Shown here piece after piece: positions 1 through 10,228 of a stretch of DNA of 64,000 nt; the stretch's first letter is position 1, and the number at the start of each line of letters is the position of its first letter. The position numbers were made by a program, and so were the translations under genes. The DNA is from Corynebacterium yonathiae. Its GTDB lineage: Bacteria; Actinomycetota; Actinomycetes; Mycobacteriales; Mycobacteriaceae. The notes beneath the pieces were generated by a model. The model was not told where the DNA came from and made no database searches. It was given only the letters and a program-made list of their open reading frames with translations. The DNA lies in contig NZ_JAKOPM010000001.1 of the NCBI RefSeq assembly GCF_022288805.1, positions 124,001-188,000 on the forward strand, in the 5' to 3' direction.

Positions 1-147
1 CAGTCGACCAAGCTGCAGTCCGTCAACGACATCGTGGTCAATGGCGATGATGCTTCTGCAACCGTGAGCGTGTCTAACTCTGAGGGCACCGAGACCTCCA
101 CGGTGCGCTTCCGTCGTGAGAATGGCAACTGGACCTTCTGTAACTAA
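1..147 (+). CDS. C-terminal end of a secreted or lipoprotein-like protein (5' partial)
   Basis: An open frame runs from the first base to TAA at 145-147 and encodes the last 48 residues of a protein whose start lies outside the window. The residues alternate polar and hydrophobic (VNGDDASATVSVSN, then STVRFRRENGNWTFCN), the pattern of a small beta-rich domain ending in a Trp-x-Phe-Cys strand. Similar tails occur in exported actinobacterial proteins of the DUF4878/MTB12 kind. That assignment is an inference from pattern only, because signal peptide and N-terminal half are not visible. The next gene begins inside its last codons, which suggests co-transcription. Confidence 0.6.
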   Translation, partial: QSTKLQSVNDIVVNGDDASATVSVSNSEGTETSTVRFRRENGNWTFCN

Positions 148-634
148 GTTGTCCCTTTTCCAGCGTCGGTTACCCCGCACCCTTGGTTTTGGTGCAGGGT
201 TACTCGCGTGTGCGCTCCTAGTCTTTGGCGTGGCCGGGGTGTTGTGGGGGCTTTTTCGGCCGACGCTTACCGGCCGTGAGGTAGAAGATGGCGGTTATGC
301 CATCGAGTCGATGGGCAGTGCCCAATTTATCGCCTTCATTACCTTTGCCCTTATCACCGGCTTACTCGGGCTGCTTTTGGGCTTGGGTGCGTATTTGCGC
401 CGGCAGGGTCGAGGCCTATCAATGCTCTTGTGGGTGGGCGTGTGTGCCTTGGCTGGGGCGGCCTCGTTCTATGTCTTTGGAGGAGCCACTGCCACGCATC
501 CGCCGGAAAATCCAGGGGAGGTCGTGGAGTTTGCACCGAATTTCTCCCCCGCTATTTCTTGGGCGGTCGCGCCCTTTATGGCGATGTTTTCTTATTGGTC
601 CACGGCTTTTGTGAGCGCCGATGATGATTGGTAG
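122..634 (+). CDS. Small multi-pass membrane protein, possibly DUF2567-like
   Basis: About 170 residues with four hydrophobic stretches: roughly 23-45 (FGAGLLACALLVFGVAGVLW), 68-92, 97-120 and near 148-165. A short extracytoplasmic-looking loop (GREVEDGGYAIES) follows the first. This layout resembles the actinobacterial DUF2567 membrane proteins, but I cannot confirm the family from sequence alone and no function is known to me. The start is uncertain. ATG at 122 and GTG at 116 both lie inside the upstream gene, and a weak GTGAG precedes ATG 122. The gene ends 9 bases before the stop of the convergent YbjN-like gene, with no terminator between them. Confidence 0.65.
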   Translation: MATGPSVTKLSLFQRRLPRTLGFGAGLLACALLVFGVAGVLWGLFRPTLTGREVEDGGYAIESMGSAQFIAFITFALITGLLGLLLGLGAYLRRQGRGLSMLLWVGVCALAGAASFYVFGGATATHPPENPGEVVEFAPNFSPAISWAVAPFMAMFSYWSTAFVSADDDW

Positions 635-643
635 GCAAAGCGG

Positions 644-1540
644 CTAGGGCCATTCGACGGGGGAGGCGCCAGTCACCTCGCGTGCGATGTCATCGATGCC
701 GTGCAGGATGTGTTTGAGTCCGCGGCCGATGGCACTAAAGAGCTGCGGCCGCGTAAGCCCGGCGGCAGTGATGGTAGCGGCATCCATCCGCACTTGCAGT
801 CCTTCATCGGTGTGGTGACAAAAAGCGACGGCTCCGTGGTGGGCGCGATTCCAGTCATTGCAGATGAGGAATAGACGGGTAAATTCCGCTTCTTCCAGGC
901 TGGGATCCCAATGCCCCTTGATGATGAGGCTGGGGCCGTTGTCCAGTGCAAAGGCAAAAAGGACATCGTTGACCCACGCGTAAATGGCGGTGGCGCCATC
1001 GCTTTGGAAACGTTGGATACCGATTAACGGCAGCATTTCGGCCAGGCTATCGAGGGTGAAGGGTTCTAAGGGGGCATCGGCAAGCGGGGCAAGCACCGGC
1101 GAGGTGTCGCGGACGAGGCTGGGGTGGGATTGGGCAAGCAGATCCATGAGCACTTCAGCGTTGCGCAGCGCCGGCAGGAGGAACGCCGCGAGCTGCTCGC
1201 GGCTGGGGGAGGTATCGGCCGGCAGGTAGCTATGGCCGGATACGCTTACGCACTCGGGCTGGTCATAATCGACCATTACGGCCGGTGAGAGGCAATCGTG
1301 ATTCCACTCGTTGGCCAGGTGTGCAAGCTCGGATATCTCGCTGAGGTCAACGCCGCCGCGGGGGCTGGTGTGTAGGTGTAGCACCGGTTCTTCCATTTGG
1401 TCGACAAAGATGAAGGTGGAGCCGCCGGCTGCATGCGGGACTAGAAGCTCGCCAGTAGGTAGCGTCCAGCAGGCAATGTCTTTTTCCTGGGCGATGGCGC
1501 GGACATGTGCGAGTAAAAGGGAGGGCTCATTCTCGCTCAT
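644..1540 (-). CDS. YbjN domain protein, two tandem domains
   Basis: A 298-residue soluble acidic protein. It looks like two copies of a type III secretion chaperone-like YbjN fold. The first half has GELLVPHAAGGSTFIFVD followed by LAHLANEWNHDCLSPAVMV. The second has VLFAFALDNGPSLIIKG followed by FTRLFLICNDWNRAHHG. The repeated LxNxWN motif after a beta meander is the YbjN signature. The biochemical role is unknown. ATG at 1540 is preferred over two GTG codons upstream because AAGGTGG lies at proper spacing before it. The gene is divergent from hisD across about 125 bases, which must hold both promoters. Confidence 0.8.
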   Translation of the reverse strand: MSENEPSLLLAHVRAIAQEKDIACWTLPTGELLVPHAAGGSTFIFVDQMEEPVLHLHTSPRGGVDLSEISELAHLANEWNHDCLSPAVMVDYDQPECVSVSGHSYLPADTSPSREQLAAFLLPALRNAEVLMDLLAQSHPSLVRDTSPVLAPLADAPLEPFTLDSLAEMLPLIGIQRFQSDGATAIYAWVNDVLFAFALDNGPSLIIKGHWDPSLEEAEFTRLFLICNDWNRAHHGAVAFCHHTDEGLQVRMDAATITAAGLTRPQLFSAIGRGLKHILHGIDDIAREVTGASPVEWP

Positions 1541-1666
1541 CGCTGTCACCACCTTAAAGCTATATTGAGTCCGAGTCTATAGCCCAAACCGGCCCCCTCG
1601 CTGGAATTTGGCTATTAGGATATTGGTTTAATAACAGAAATCCGATAAACAGAATGGGAGCCGGGA

Positions 1667-2977
1667 ATGCTTCGCACCATTGATCTGCGCGGCAAGGAGC
1701 TGCGCCCTGCCCAGCTGCGACGCGTCTTGCCCCGCGGTGGCACTGACGTCGCCGCCGTGGTGGACAAGGTGGCGCCAATGGTACATCGCGTCCGCCACGA
1801 AGGAGCCGCGGCGGCATTGGACTACGGCGAGCGTTTCGATGGCGTGCGCCCGAACCACCTGCGGGTACCGCAAGCGGAATTGGACAAGGCCGTCGCCGGC
1901 TTAGACCCGCAGGTGCGCCGGGCAATTGAGGCCTCGATTGCGCGTGTCCGCAAGGTTCACCTCGAACAGAAGCCGGCCACGCGCACCACCGAACTGGCAC
2001 CTGGCGCCACGGTGACCGAGGTCTTTCGCCCCATCGAGCGCGTCGGACTATACGTGCCGGGAGGCAAGGCCGTCTATCCTTCCTCGGTAATAATGAATGC
2101 GGTGCCGGCGCAGGCGGCCGGGGCGGAAAGCTTGGTGGTGGCCTCGCCACCGCAAAAAGAGTTTGGCGGTCTGCCGCACCCCACGGTGCTAGCCGTGTGC
2201 CAGATGCTCGGCGTAGATGAGGTGTGGGCTATAGGCGGTGGCCAGGCCATTGCGCTTATGGCCTACGGCGACGATGATGCCGCCCTGGCACCGGTGGACA
2301 TGATTACCGGGCCGGGAAATATTTTCGTCACCGCGGCCAAACGGCTAGTGCGTGGTGTGGTGGGCACCGATGCCGAGGCCGGCCCTACCGAAATCGCCAT
2401 TATCGCCGATGACACCGCAAACCCTGTGTTTGTGGCTTATGACCTCATCTCGCAGGCCGAGCACGATCCGATGGCGGCGAGCGTGCTTATTACGGCATCG
2501 GAAAGCTTGGCCCAGCGTGTGAATGCGGAGGTAGAAGCGCGCTATAGTGCTACCGCCCATGCGGACCGGGCGGCCGCGGCCTTAGGCGGCGAGCAGTCCG
2601 GGATCGTGCTGGTTGATTCCCCGGATGTAGCAATTGCGGTGGCTAATGCCTATGCTGCCGAACACCTCGAGATCCACACCGCAGAGCCCGGCGCGGTGGC
2701 CCGGCAGATTAAGCACGCTGGCGCTATCTTTGTGGGAGACTTCGCGCCAGTGCCACTCGGGGACTACGCAGCTGGCTCCAACCATGTATTGCCCACCTCC
2801 GGCACGGCGCGCTTTTCTGCCGGCCTGTCTACCCATACTTTTATGCGCCCGGTCAACCTTATTGAGTATGACCGGGCTGCACTGGAGGAGATTGCCCCGC
2901 ACGTTATTACCTTCGCCGAGGCCGAGGGATTGCCTGCTCACGGCGAAGCTATTCGCGCCCGATTTGAGGAGTACTAG
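1667..2977 (+). CDS. hisD: Histidinol dehydrogenase
   Basis: HisD oxidises L-histidinol to L-histidine in two NAD+-dependent steps, the end of the pathway. The 436-residue length fits the family. Visible motifs are [16 protein letters not shown] near the nucleotide site, [31 protein letters not shown], the active-site stretch [10 protein letters not shown], and [12 protein letters not shown] with the metal-binding His. GGGAG lies a few bases before the ATG. It is the first gene of the his cluster here. The upstream gap contains AT-rich hexamers that could serve as a -10, but no single promoter is convincing. The stop codon TAG directly abuts the ATG of hisC. Confidence 0.97.
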   Translation: MLRTIDLRGKELRPAQLRRVLPRGGTDVAAVVDKVAPMVHRVRHEGAAAALDYGERFDGVRPNHLRVPQAELDKAVAGLDPQVRRAIEASIARVRKVHLEQKPATRTTELAPGATVTEVFRPIERVGLYVPGGKAVYPSSVIMNAVPAQAAGAESLVVASPPQKEFGGLPHPTVLAVCQMLGVDEVWAIGGGQAIALMAYGDDDAALAPVDMITGPGNIFVTAAKRLVRGVVGTDAEAGPTEIAIIADDTANPVFVAYDLISQAEHDPMAASVLITASESLAQRVNAEVEARYSATAHADRAAAALGGEQSGIVLVDSPDVAIAVANAYAAEHLEIHTAEPGAVARQIKHAGAIFVGDFAPVPLGDYAAGSNHVLPTSGTARFSAGLSTHTFMRPVNLIEYDRAALEEIAPHVITFAEAEGLPAHGEAIRARFEEY

Positions 2978-4704
<1,727 letters not shown>

Positions 4705-4709
4705 AACGC

Positions 4710-4877
4710 ATGCACTTTATGATCTTGGTCCTCTTCCTCGTAGCAGGCATGTTGGTAGGCGGTGCCTGGTCTGCCTACCAACAGGGGTCGAAGGCACTGA
4801 CAGTAGTGGCCTCTCTTTTGGCCGCAATCACCGTGGTAGCAGCAATCTCGTGGATGGTAGGAGCGTTTGGTAAGTGA
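4710..4877 (+). CDS. Small membrane protein in the his cluster (55 residues)
   Basis: A 55-residue frame starts at ATG 4710, five bases after the hisB stop, and ends in TGA at 4875-4877. The GTG of the following transporter lies at 4874, so the two overlap by four bases. The product is two hydrophobic helices, MILVLFLVAGMLVGGAW and LTVVASLLAAITVVAAISW, joined by the polar turn SAYQQGSKA, ending in GAFGK. C. glutamicum has, as I recall, a similar small gene between hisB and the MFS gene. Tight spacing and helical content support a real gene, perhaps a partner of the transporter. The function is unknown. Confidence 0.75.
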   Translation: MHFMILVLFLVAGMLVGGAWSAYQQGSKALTVVASLLAAITVVAAISWMVGAFGK

Positions 4878-6124
4878 GCACAACCCAAGAGACTAATATC
4901 TGGAAGATCCCGGGCTATACCGCCACAATGATGGCCATTGCCGCCGCCTTTGGCGCTTGGTCCATCCTCCTTCCGGTGGTGCCGCTAGCTGTCATTGATT
5001 CCGGCGGCTCAGCTACCTTGGCGGGCTCATCCACCGGCATCTTTATGGCCTTTACCGTGCTTACGCAGATCATTTCTCCGTGGCTTTTGCGCCGTTGGGG
5101 CTATCGCCGCGTGATGGCACTTTCCGCCTTTACCTTGGGCGTGCCCGCTTTCGGCCACCTTTTGGGAACAGATGCCTGGGTGGTCCTGCTCTTTTCTGCC
5201 TTGCGCGGAGTGGGCTTCGGTGCATTGACCGTCTCCGAGTCTGCGCTGATTGCAGAGTTGGCACCAGTTCGCCTGTTGGGCAAGGCTACCGGCATGATTG
5301 GCGTATTTACCGGCCTGGGCCAGATGGTCTTTTTGCCCTTGGGCTTGATTATGGCGGAGAAGCTGGGATATGCCTCGACGTATATTACTGCCGGCATCAT
5401 TGGCTTCGTGGGCTTTGGCATGTGCTTGCGCATTCCCAAGATCAAGGTCACACTGGCCTCCGATACCGAAGACGAGCCTAATTTGATCCGCGTTCCCACG
5501 TGGAAGTTGGTGCTAGTGCCCGCATTAGCGCTGACAACTTTCTCCATGAGCTACGGCGCCGTGTCGTCCTTCCTGCCGCCGGCGGTACAGGAGCTAGATG
5601 CAGAGCGTGGCGCCAGCCTTGCCGGCATTATGCTGTCCATCGTGGGGGGCGCGGCCATGATTTTCCGCTACTTCGCCGGCATGGTGGCAGACCGAGTGGG
5701 CGCTCCCGGCCGGTTGTATATCCCCAGCCAGATCATGGCCATTGTGGGTGTGCTCGCCATCGCCGTCCCTCTTTATCTTGACGGCTCCGTGTGGTGGCTC
5801 GTGCTTGGCGCATTTCTGTTCGGCGGTGCCTTTGGCATCGCGCAAAATGAGGCCCTGCTGTCGATGTTTGACCGCCTGCCGCGCGAGCGTGTCTCGGAAG
5901 CTTCGGCCATCTGGAATATCTTCTATGATGGCGGAACCGGCGTGGGCTCAACCCTTCTGGGCGCTTTGGTTGCCGGCTACGGCTATGCGGGGGCATTTGG
6001 TGCCGGTGTGGTCATCCTCGTCGTTGGTGTAGTAATGACGCTGGCGGATTTTGTCCTTGGGCGCACCCGCGTGAGCGAAACCAACGATATCCGGACGCGC
6101 CTGCGTCGCATGCGTAAGGTATAG
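4874..6124 (+). CDS. MFS transporter within the his cluster
   Basis: A 416-residue major facilitator with about 12 membrane segments in two halves around a charged central loop (IPKIKVTLASDTEDEPNLIRVP). The loop between segments 2 and 3 carries LLRRWGYRRVMA, and the matching second-half loop has YFAGMVADRVGAPGRLY, both close to the MFS motif-A pattern. No substrate can be read from sequence. Its position between hisB and hisH, with four-base overlap to the small membrane gene and three bases to hisH, suggests a role linked to histidine or its intermediates, but this is inference. GTG start. Confidence 0.85.
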   Translation: MSTTQETNIWKIPGYTATMMAIAAAFGAWSILLPVVPLAVIDSGGSATLAGSSTGIFMAFTVLTQIISPWLLRRWGYRRVMALSAFTLGVPAFGHLLGTDAWVVLLFSALRGVGFGALTVSESALIAELAPVRLLGKATGMIGVFTGLGQMVFLPLGLIMAEKLGYASTYITAGIIGFVGFGMCLRIPKIKVTLASDTEDEPNLIRVPTWKLVLVPALALTTFSMSYGAVSSFLPPAVQELDAERGASLAGIMLSIVGGAAMIFRYFAGMVADRVGAPGRLYIPSQIMAIVGVLAIAVPLYLDGSVWWLVLGAFLFGGAFGIAQNEALLSMFDRLPRERVSEASAIWNIFYDGGTGVGSTLLGALVAGYGYAGAFGAGVVILVVGVVMTLADFVLGRTRVSETNDIRTRLRRMRKV

Positions 6125-6127
6125 CCC

Positions 6128-6760
6128 ATGACAAAGACGGTCGCATTATTGGATTATGGCGCGGGCAATGTGCGCTCGGCACAGCGCGCTTTAGAGCGAG
6201 TAGGCGCGGAAGTCACCGTGACTGCGGATCCTCATGCTGCGGTGGAAGCAGACGGCCTGCTGGTCCCCGGCGTTGGTGCCTTTGACGCATGCATGCGCGG
6301 GCTAAGCGCGGTTCACGGGCCAAGGGTTATCGGCCAGCGTCTGGCAGGAGAGCGGCCAGTCTTGGGTATTTGCGTGGGTATGCAGGTGCTTTTCGACGCC
6401 GGAGTGGAACACAACATCAACTCCACCGGCTGTGGTGAGTGGCCCGGCACCGTGGAAAAGCTTCACTCTACGGTCCTGCCCCATATGGGGTGGAATACCG
6501 TTGAAGTGCCCGTCGGCAGCGATATGTTTGCAGGATTGTCTGAAGCCGAGCGATTTTACTTTGTGCATTCCTATGGCGTTCGCCGGTGGAAATTGGAAAC
6601 CGAAATCACTCGCCCGCCCTTGGTCAGCTGGGCTGAGCACGCAGGCGATAGGTTTGTCGCAGCGGTGGAAAATGGCGCCCTGTGGGCGACCCAATTCCAC
6701 CCTGAAAAATCCGGGGACGCCGGCGCACAACTTTTGGAAAACTGGATGTGCACGCTCTAG
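6128..6760 (+). CDS. hisH: Imidazole glycerol phosphate synthase, glutaminase subunit
   Basis: A class I glutamine amidotransferase that feeds ammonia to HisF. The protein has 210 residues. It begins with [17 protein letters not shown]. The nucleophile is in [12 protein letters not shown] (Cys82), and the remaining triad is in [12 protein letters not shown] (His and Glu). PHMGWNTVE is the usual HisH segment. The start lies three bases after the MFS stop. The partner hisF is not adjacent but lies two genes further on, a separation also seen in other actinobacteria. Confidence 0.96.
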   Translation: MTKTVALLDYGAGNVRSAQRALERVGAEVTVTADPHAAVEADGLLVPGVGAFDACMRGLSAVHGPRVIGQRLAGERPVLGICVGMQVLFDAGVEHNINSTGCGEWPGTVEKLHSTVLPHMGWNTVEVPVGSDMFAGLSEAERFYFVHSYGVRRWKLETEITRPPLVSWAEHAGDRFVAAVENGALWATQFHPEKSGDAGAQLLENWMCTL

Positions 6761-6774
6761 GTAGGATGATGACT

Positions 6775-7563
6775 ATGACTTTTACGCTTTTGCCCGCAGT
6801 CGATGTATCTCAGGGCCAAGCCGTGCGCTTGGACAAAGGCGAAGCAGGCACCGAAACCTCTTACGGCGCGCCGCGTGATGCCGCGATGAAGTGGCAGTCT
6901 CAAGGCGCGCAATGGCTGCACTTTGTGGATCTGGATGCGGCATTCGGCCGCGGTTCCAACCACGAGCAGATGGCGGATATCACTGAAGAGCTGGGCATAA
7001 ACGTGGAGCTTAGCGGCGGCATCCGGGACGATGCCGCGGTAGAGCAAGCACTGGCTACTGGCGCGCAACGCATTAATATCGGCACCGCCGCTCTCGAACA
7101 CCCGGAATGGATCGAAGACATCCTTGCGCGCTATGGCGAGAAAGTCGCCGTGGATCTCGCCGTGCGTGAAGACGGCGGCGAGTGGCGTACTGCAGGCAAT
7201 GGCTGGGTCTCCGATGGCGGCGACCTATGGGAGGTGCTCGAGCGCCTCGATGCTGCCGGATGCCAGCGTTTTGTGGTGACAGACGTATCTAAAGACGGCA
7301 CACTAACGGGGCCGAATATTGAACTGCTGCGTGAGGTAGCGATGGCTACGGAAGCAAAAATCACCGCTTCCGGTGGTATTTCTAGCCTGGAGGACCTGCG
7401 CGAGCTCGCGCTCTATGAAAATGAGGGCATTGATTCCGCCATTATTGGAAAGGCCCTTTACGAGGGGAATTTTAGCCTCGAAGAAGCTCTCGATGCAGTG
7501 GCCGAGGTAGAGCCGCTGCCGGCGGAAGAAACCATTGACCCTTTCGACCCTGAGGATAACTAA
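6775..7563 (+). CDS. hisA: ProFAR isomerase (HisA of the PriA lineage, histidine-specific type)
   Basis: A (beta-alpha)8 barrel that isomerises the aminoaldose ProFAR to the ketose PRFAR. From ATG 6775 it has 262 residues. AGGTAGG at about 6759-6765 is well spaced for this ATG, and earlier ATGs at 6766 and 6769 are alternatives. Catalytic aspartates are expected at Asp10 (LLPAVDV) and Asp174 (VTDVSKDGTL). The phosphate loops ELSGGIRDD and ITASGGISS are intact. Strong similarity to mycobacterial PriA (LHFVDLDAAFGRGSNHE) shows its lineage. However, the loop equivalent to PriA Arg143/Trp145 reads Gly-Asn142-Gly-Trp, so the arginine used for the TrpF substrate is missing. A short acidic tail (EETIDPFDPEDN) extends past the barrel. 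Confidence 0.93.
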   Translation: MTFTLLPAVDVSQGQAVRLDKGEAGTETSYGAPRDAAMKWQSQGAQWLHFVDLDAAFGRGSNHEQMADITEELGINVELSGGIRDDAAVEQALATGAQRINIGTAALEHPEWIEDILARYGEKVAVDLAVREDGGEWRTAGNGWVSDGGDLWEVLERLDAAGCQRFVVTDVSKDGTLTGPNIELLREVAMATEAKITASGGISSLEDLRELALYENEGIDSAIIGKALYEGNFSLEEALDAVAEVEPLPAEETIDPFDPEDN

Positions 7564-7566
7564 GCC

Positions 7567-8349
7567 ATGATGGATCCCCGCGAGTTGGTGGCCTTCGCGG
7601 AGGCGGCCGTAGACCAAGTAGAACCCGTTTTCCGCTCTGGCCTCGGTGCGGCACCTGCCCGCTTTAAAGGGCAGGGAGATTTTGCCACCGAGGTAGATCT
7701 CGTCATCGAGCAACAGCTGCGGGATATCTTGACCCAAATGACCGGCATCCCGGTGTATGGAGAAGAATCCGGTGGCAGCGTGCTGGATACTGTGTGGGTG
7801 GTAGACCCGATTGATGGCACCGCAAATTACTCCGCCGGAAACCCGCTAGCCGGCATCTTGGTAGCGCTCATACATAAAGGAGCACCTGTTGCTGCGGTGT
7901 CTGACTTCCCGCTGCTTGGGCGACGTTTGGTCACCTGCGATGGCTCTCCATTGCGCTCAGTAGGCGGGCCTGCCACCGGCTTCGGCGGTGGGGAAGAAGC
8001 GATGGGCTTTGATGAAGCGCGCGGACACGTGGGCTGCTCTTCCCATCTACCCACCGAGATCTTCCACGAACTGCGCGAGACCGGCCTGCGTCCGCGGATG
8101 ACCGGCTCAGTGGGGCTAGATAATGCCTTTGTTGCGCAGGGGGTATTTGACGGCGCGATTAACTTCTCCCCACACCCGTGGGATAACGCCGCTGGTGCAT
8201 TGCAAATTCAAGCCGCTGGCGGGGTAGTAACTGACCCGGAAGGAAACCCGTGGACTGCGCAGTCGCGCGGCTTGGCGGCAGGTACCCCGCAGGTTCATGC
8301 CACTATCGTGGATATCCTGTCCCGTCATACCGGTTCCATTTACCGCTAA
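7567..8349 (+). CDS. impA: Inositol monophosphatase-family phosphatase in the his cluster
   Basis: A 260-residue Mg2+-dependent phosphatase of the IMPase superfamily. The metal-binding motifs are present: GEESGG (Glu), DPIDGTANY (two Asp), and WDNAAGALQIQAAGG (Asp). The family covers inositol monophosphatase, fructose-bisphosphatase and HisN-type histidinol-phosphate phosphatase, and the substrate cannot be read from these motifs. In C. glutamicum, as I recall, the orthologue between hisA and hisF is called impA and the main histidinol-phosphate phosphatase is encoded elsewhere. The location still allows a histidinol-phosphatase role. It starts three bases after the hisA stop, and ATG 7570 is an alternative start. 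Confidence 0.88.
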   Translation: MMDPRELVAFAEAAVDQVEPVFRSGLGAAPARFKGQGDFATEVDLVIEQQLRDILTQMTGIPVYGEESGGSVLDTVWVVDPIDGTANYSAGNPLAGILVALIHKGAPVAAVSDFPLLGRRLVTCDGSPLRSVGGPATGFGGGEEAMGFDEARGHVGCSSHLPTEIFHELRETGLRPRMTGSVGLDNAFVAQGVFDGAINFSPHPWDNAAGALQIQAAGGVVTDPEGNPWTAQSRGLAAGTPQVHATIVDILSRHTGSIYR

Positions 8350-8379
8350 GACTTCATTTTAAATAAGGAGGCGGCCGAT

Positions 8380-9150
8380 ATGGCTGTAGCCGTACGCGTT
8401 ATCCCCTGCCTAGACGTCGATCAAGGACGAGTGGTCAAGGGTGTAAACTTTGAAAACCTACGCGATGCTGGAGACCCAGTGGAGCTGGCCGCGCGTTATG
8501 ATTCCCTCGGAGCCGATGAACTGACATTTTTAGACGTATCTGCCTCAAAGCAGGGGCGTTCAACCATGCTCGAGGTTGTGCGCCGCACTGCAGACCAGGT
8601 ATTTATCCCACTAACGGTCGGCGGCGGGGTACGCAGCGTCGACGACGTCCGGGAGCTACTGCGCGCCGGTGCGGATAAGGTCTCTGTAAATACGGCGGCG
8701 ATTAAGAACCCGGAAGTGCTGCGCGAGATGGCCGAGGTTTTCGGGGCCCAATGCATCGTGCTCTCCGTTGATGCCCGCCGGTGCCGTGAGGAGTTTGCGC
8801 CTTCCGGTTACGAGGTCACCACGCATGGAGGTACGAAGTCGGCCGGAATTGATGCCATCGAGTGGGCACGCCGTGGCGAGGAACTCGGCGTAGGGGAGAT
8901 TCTCCTCAACTCGATGGATGGCGATGGCACCAAGCAAGGATTTGATGTGGACCTGCTGCACGCCGTGCGCGCAGCAGTGACTATTCCCATCATCGCTTCC
9001 GGCGGCGCGGGCAGCGCCGCGGATTTCCCACCCGCCGTTGCGGCCGGTGCCGATGCCGTTTTGGCCGCAAGCATTTTTCACTTCGGCGAGGTAGAGATCA
9101 GCGACGTCAAGGACGCCCTAGACGCCGCGGGCTATGAGGTGCGCCGATGA
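8380..9150 (+). CDS. hisF: Imidazole glycerol phosphate synthase, cyclase subunit
   Basis: A 256-residue (beta-alpha)8 barrel that, with HisH, turns PRFAR and ammonia into imidazoleglycerol phosphate and AICAR. Asp11-type and Asp130-type catalytic residues are seen in [18 protein letters not shown] and VLSVDARRC. Phosphate-binding segments are [13 protein letters not shown] and [20 protein letters not shown] lies just before the ATG at a spacing that fits a strong ribosome binding site. The 30-base gap after the phosphatase gene is the longest within hisH-hisI. The stop overlaps the hisI start (GATGAG). Confidence 0.97.
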   Translation: MAVAVRVIPCLDVDQGRVVKGVNFENLRDAGDPVELAARYDSLGADELTFLDVSASKQGRSTMLEVVRRTADQVFIPLTVGGGVRSVDDVRELLRAGADKVSVNTAAIKNPEVLREMAEVFGAQCIVLSVDARRCREEFAPSGYEVTTHGGTKSAGIDAIEWARRGEELGVGEILLNSMDGDGTKQGFDVDLLHAVRAAVTIPIIASGGAGSAADFPPAVAAGADAVLAASIFHFGEVEISDVKDALDAAGYEVRR

Positions 9151-9509
9151 GTAGCCCGGGCGAATATGAACTAGATGGGGGCATCGCCAAGCAGCTCAAG
9201 CGCAATGACCAAGGATTGGTGCCGGCCATTGCTCAGGCTGAGTCTGGTGAGGTGCTGATGATGGCATGGATGGATGACCACGCTTTGGCCCATACCCTTG
9301 CCACGCGCAAGGCAACGTATTTTTCGCGCTCGCGCAATGAATATTGGGTCAAGGGCGAAACCTCTGGACATACCCAAGAGGTGCTGGGCGTTCGCCTTGA
9401 CTGTGATGGAGATACTATCCTGCTGACCGTGCGGCAGCGTGGCGGCGCCTGCCATACCGGTGATCGCACGTGTTTTGATGCCACAGATCTCCTAGGAGGA
9501 CAATCGTGA
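9147..9509 (+). CDS. hisI: Phosphoribosyl-AMP cyclohydrolase
   Basis: A 120-residue monofunctional cyclohydrolase that opens the adenine ring of PR-AMP. Zn2+/Mg2+-binding residues occur in [17 protein letters not shown] and [11 protein letters not shown]. The N-terminal signature [26 protein letters not shown] is typical. There is no fused HisE pyrophosphohydrolase, and hisE and hisG are not in this window. They would be expected elsewhere, as in C. glutamicum. The gene overlaps hisF by four bases and the following membrane gene by four (GTGA). Confidence 0.96.
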   Translation: MSSPGEYELDGGIAKQLKRNDQGLVPAIAQAESGEVLMMAWMDDHALAHTLATRKATYFSRSRNEYWVKGETSGHTQEVLGVRLDCDGDTILLTVRQRGGACHTGDRTCFDATDLLGGQS

Positions 9510-10144
9510 AGGCTAAACGCCTTGGACCACTACTTATCGCTGTAGGAGCCATCGTTTTGTGGCTGTCTTCCCGTGCCACGTGGGTCGTAGCCGCTAGCGA
9601 GGATGATAAAGCCGGTTCAGCAGTTATTGACATCGTAGGTTCGGCATGGTCGCTGGAAATTATGGCCCTGACCTTAGTTCTGATTGCCGGTGCTGTTGCA
9701 GGGATGGCGCTGCGGCGCACCGGTAGGCGAGTGGTGGGCATCGTGTGCGCCCTCGCGGCCGCAGCCAGCGCATGGACCCCGGTAAATCTGCTGACGGCGG
9801 GCGCGGATACCGAGCGCGCGCAGAAGATTCTGCAGGGCGCCTCGTCTAATGAAAACGCGGTAGATTCGGCACAGATTTCTGACTGGGCCACTATCGTCTC
9901 CACCGAAGTGCATGCTTGGGCGCCGGTCCTGGCCCTAGTGGGAGCGGCAATGGCCCTCTTCGGCGCGGTAATGCTCGCGCGCAACCCCGGCGAGGATAAG
10001 GCGATGGTATCCAGCAAATACGAGACGCCGGCGGCACGACAGGCAAAGTTGGAGGAAGATTTGGAAACTTCCTCCGATTCTGGCCGTGTGATGTGGGACG
10101 CCCTTGATAGTGATATCGATCCTACCGATATGGGCAAAAAATAG
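9506..10144 (+). CDS. Trp-region conserved membrane protein (TIGR02234 type)
   Basis: A 212-residue protein with four membrane segments: about 6-24 ([17 protein letters not shown]), 51-70 ([20 protein letters not shown]), 75-98 and 133-155. A cytoplasmic tail rich in Asp and Glu ends the protein. It matches the actinobacterial family named for its place next to trp genes (TIGR02234), whose function is unknown. It overlaps hisI by four bases, and the TrpC-like gene follows 84 bases later. Its presence next to a TrpC-like gene keeps the mycobacterial-style neighbourhood although no other trp gene is here. Confidence 0.8.
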   Translation: MKAKRLGPLLIAVGAIVLWLSSRATWVVAASEDDKAGSAVIDIVGSAWSLEIMALTLVLIAGAVAGMALRRTGRRVVGIVCALAAAASAWTPVNLLTAGADTERAQKILQGASSNENAVDSAQISDWATIVSTEVHAWAPVLALVGAAMALFGAVMLARNPGEDKAMVSSKYETPAARQAKLEEDLETSSDSGRVMWDALDSDIDPTDMGKK

Positions 10145-10228
10145 CCCCGCTGCCTGTGCAATTTCCGCAACTGCACCTGCCCGGGTTAACCTAAGTGTGA
10201 TTTCAATCGCCCGTGGAGGGAGGTGCTG

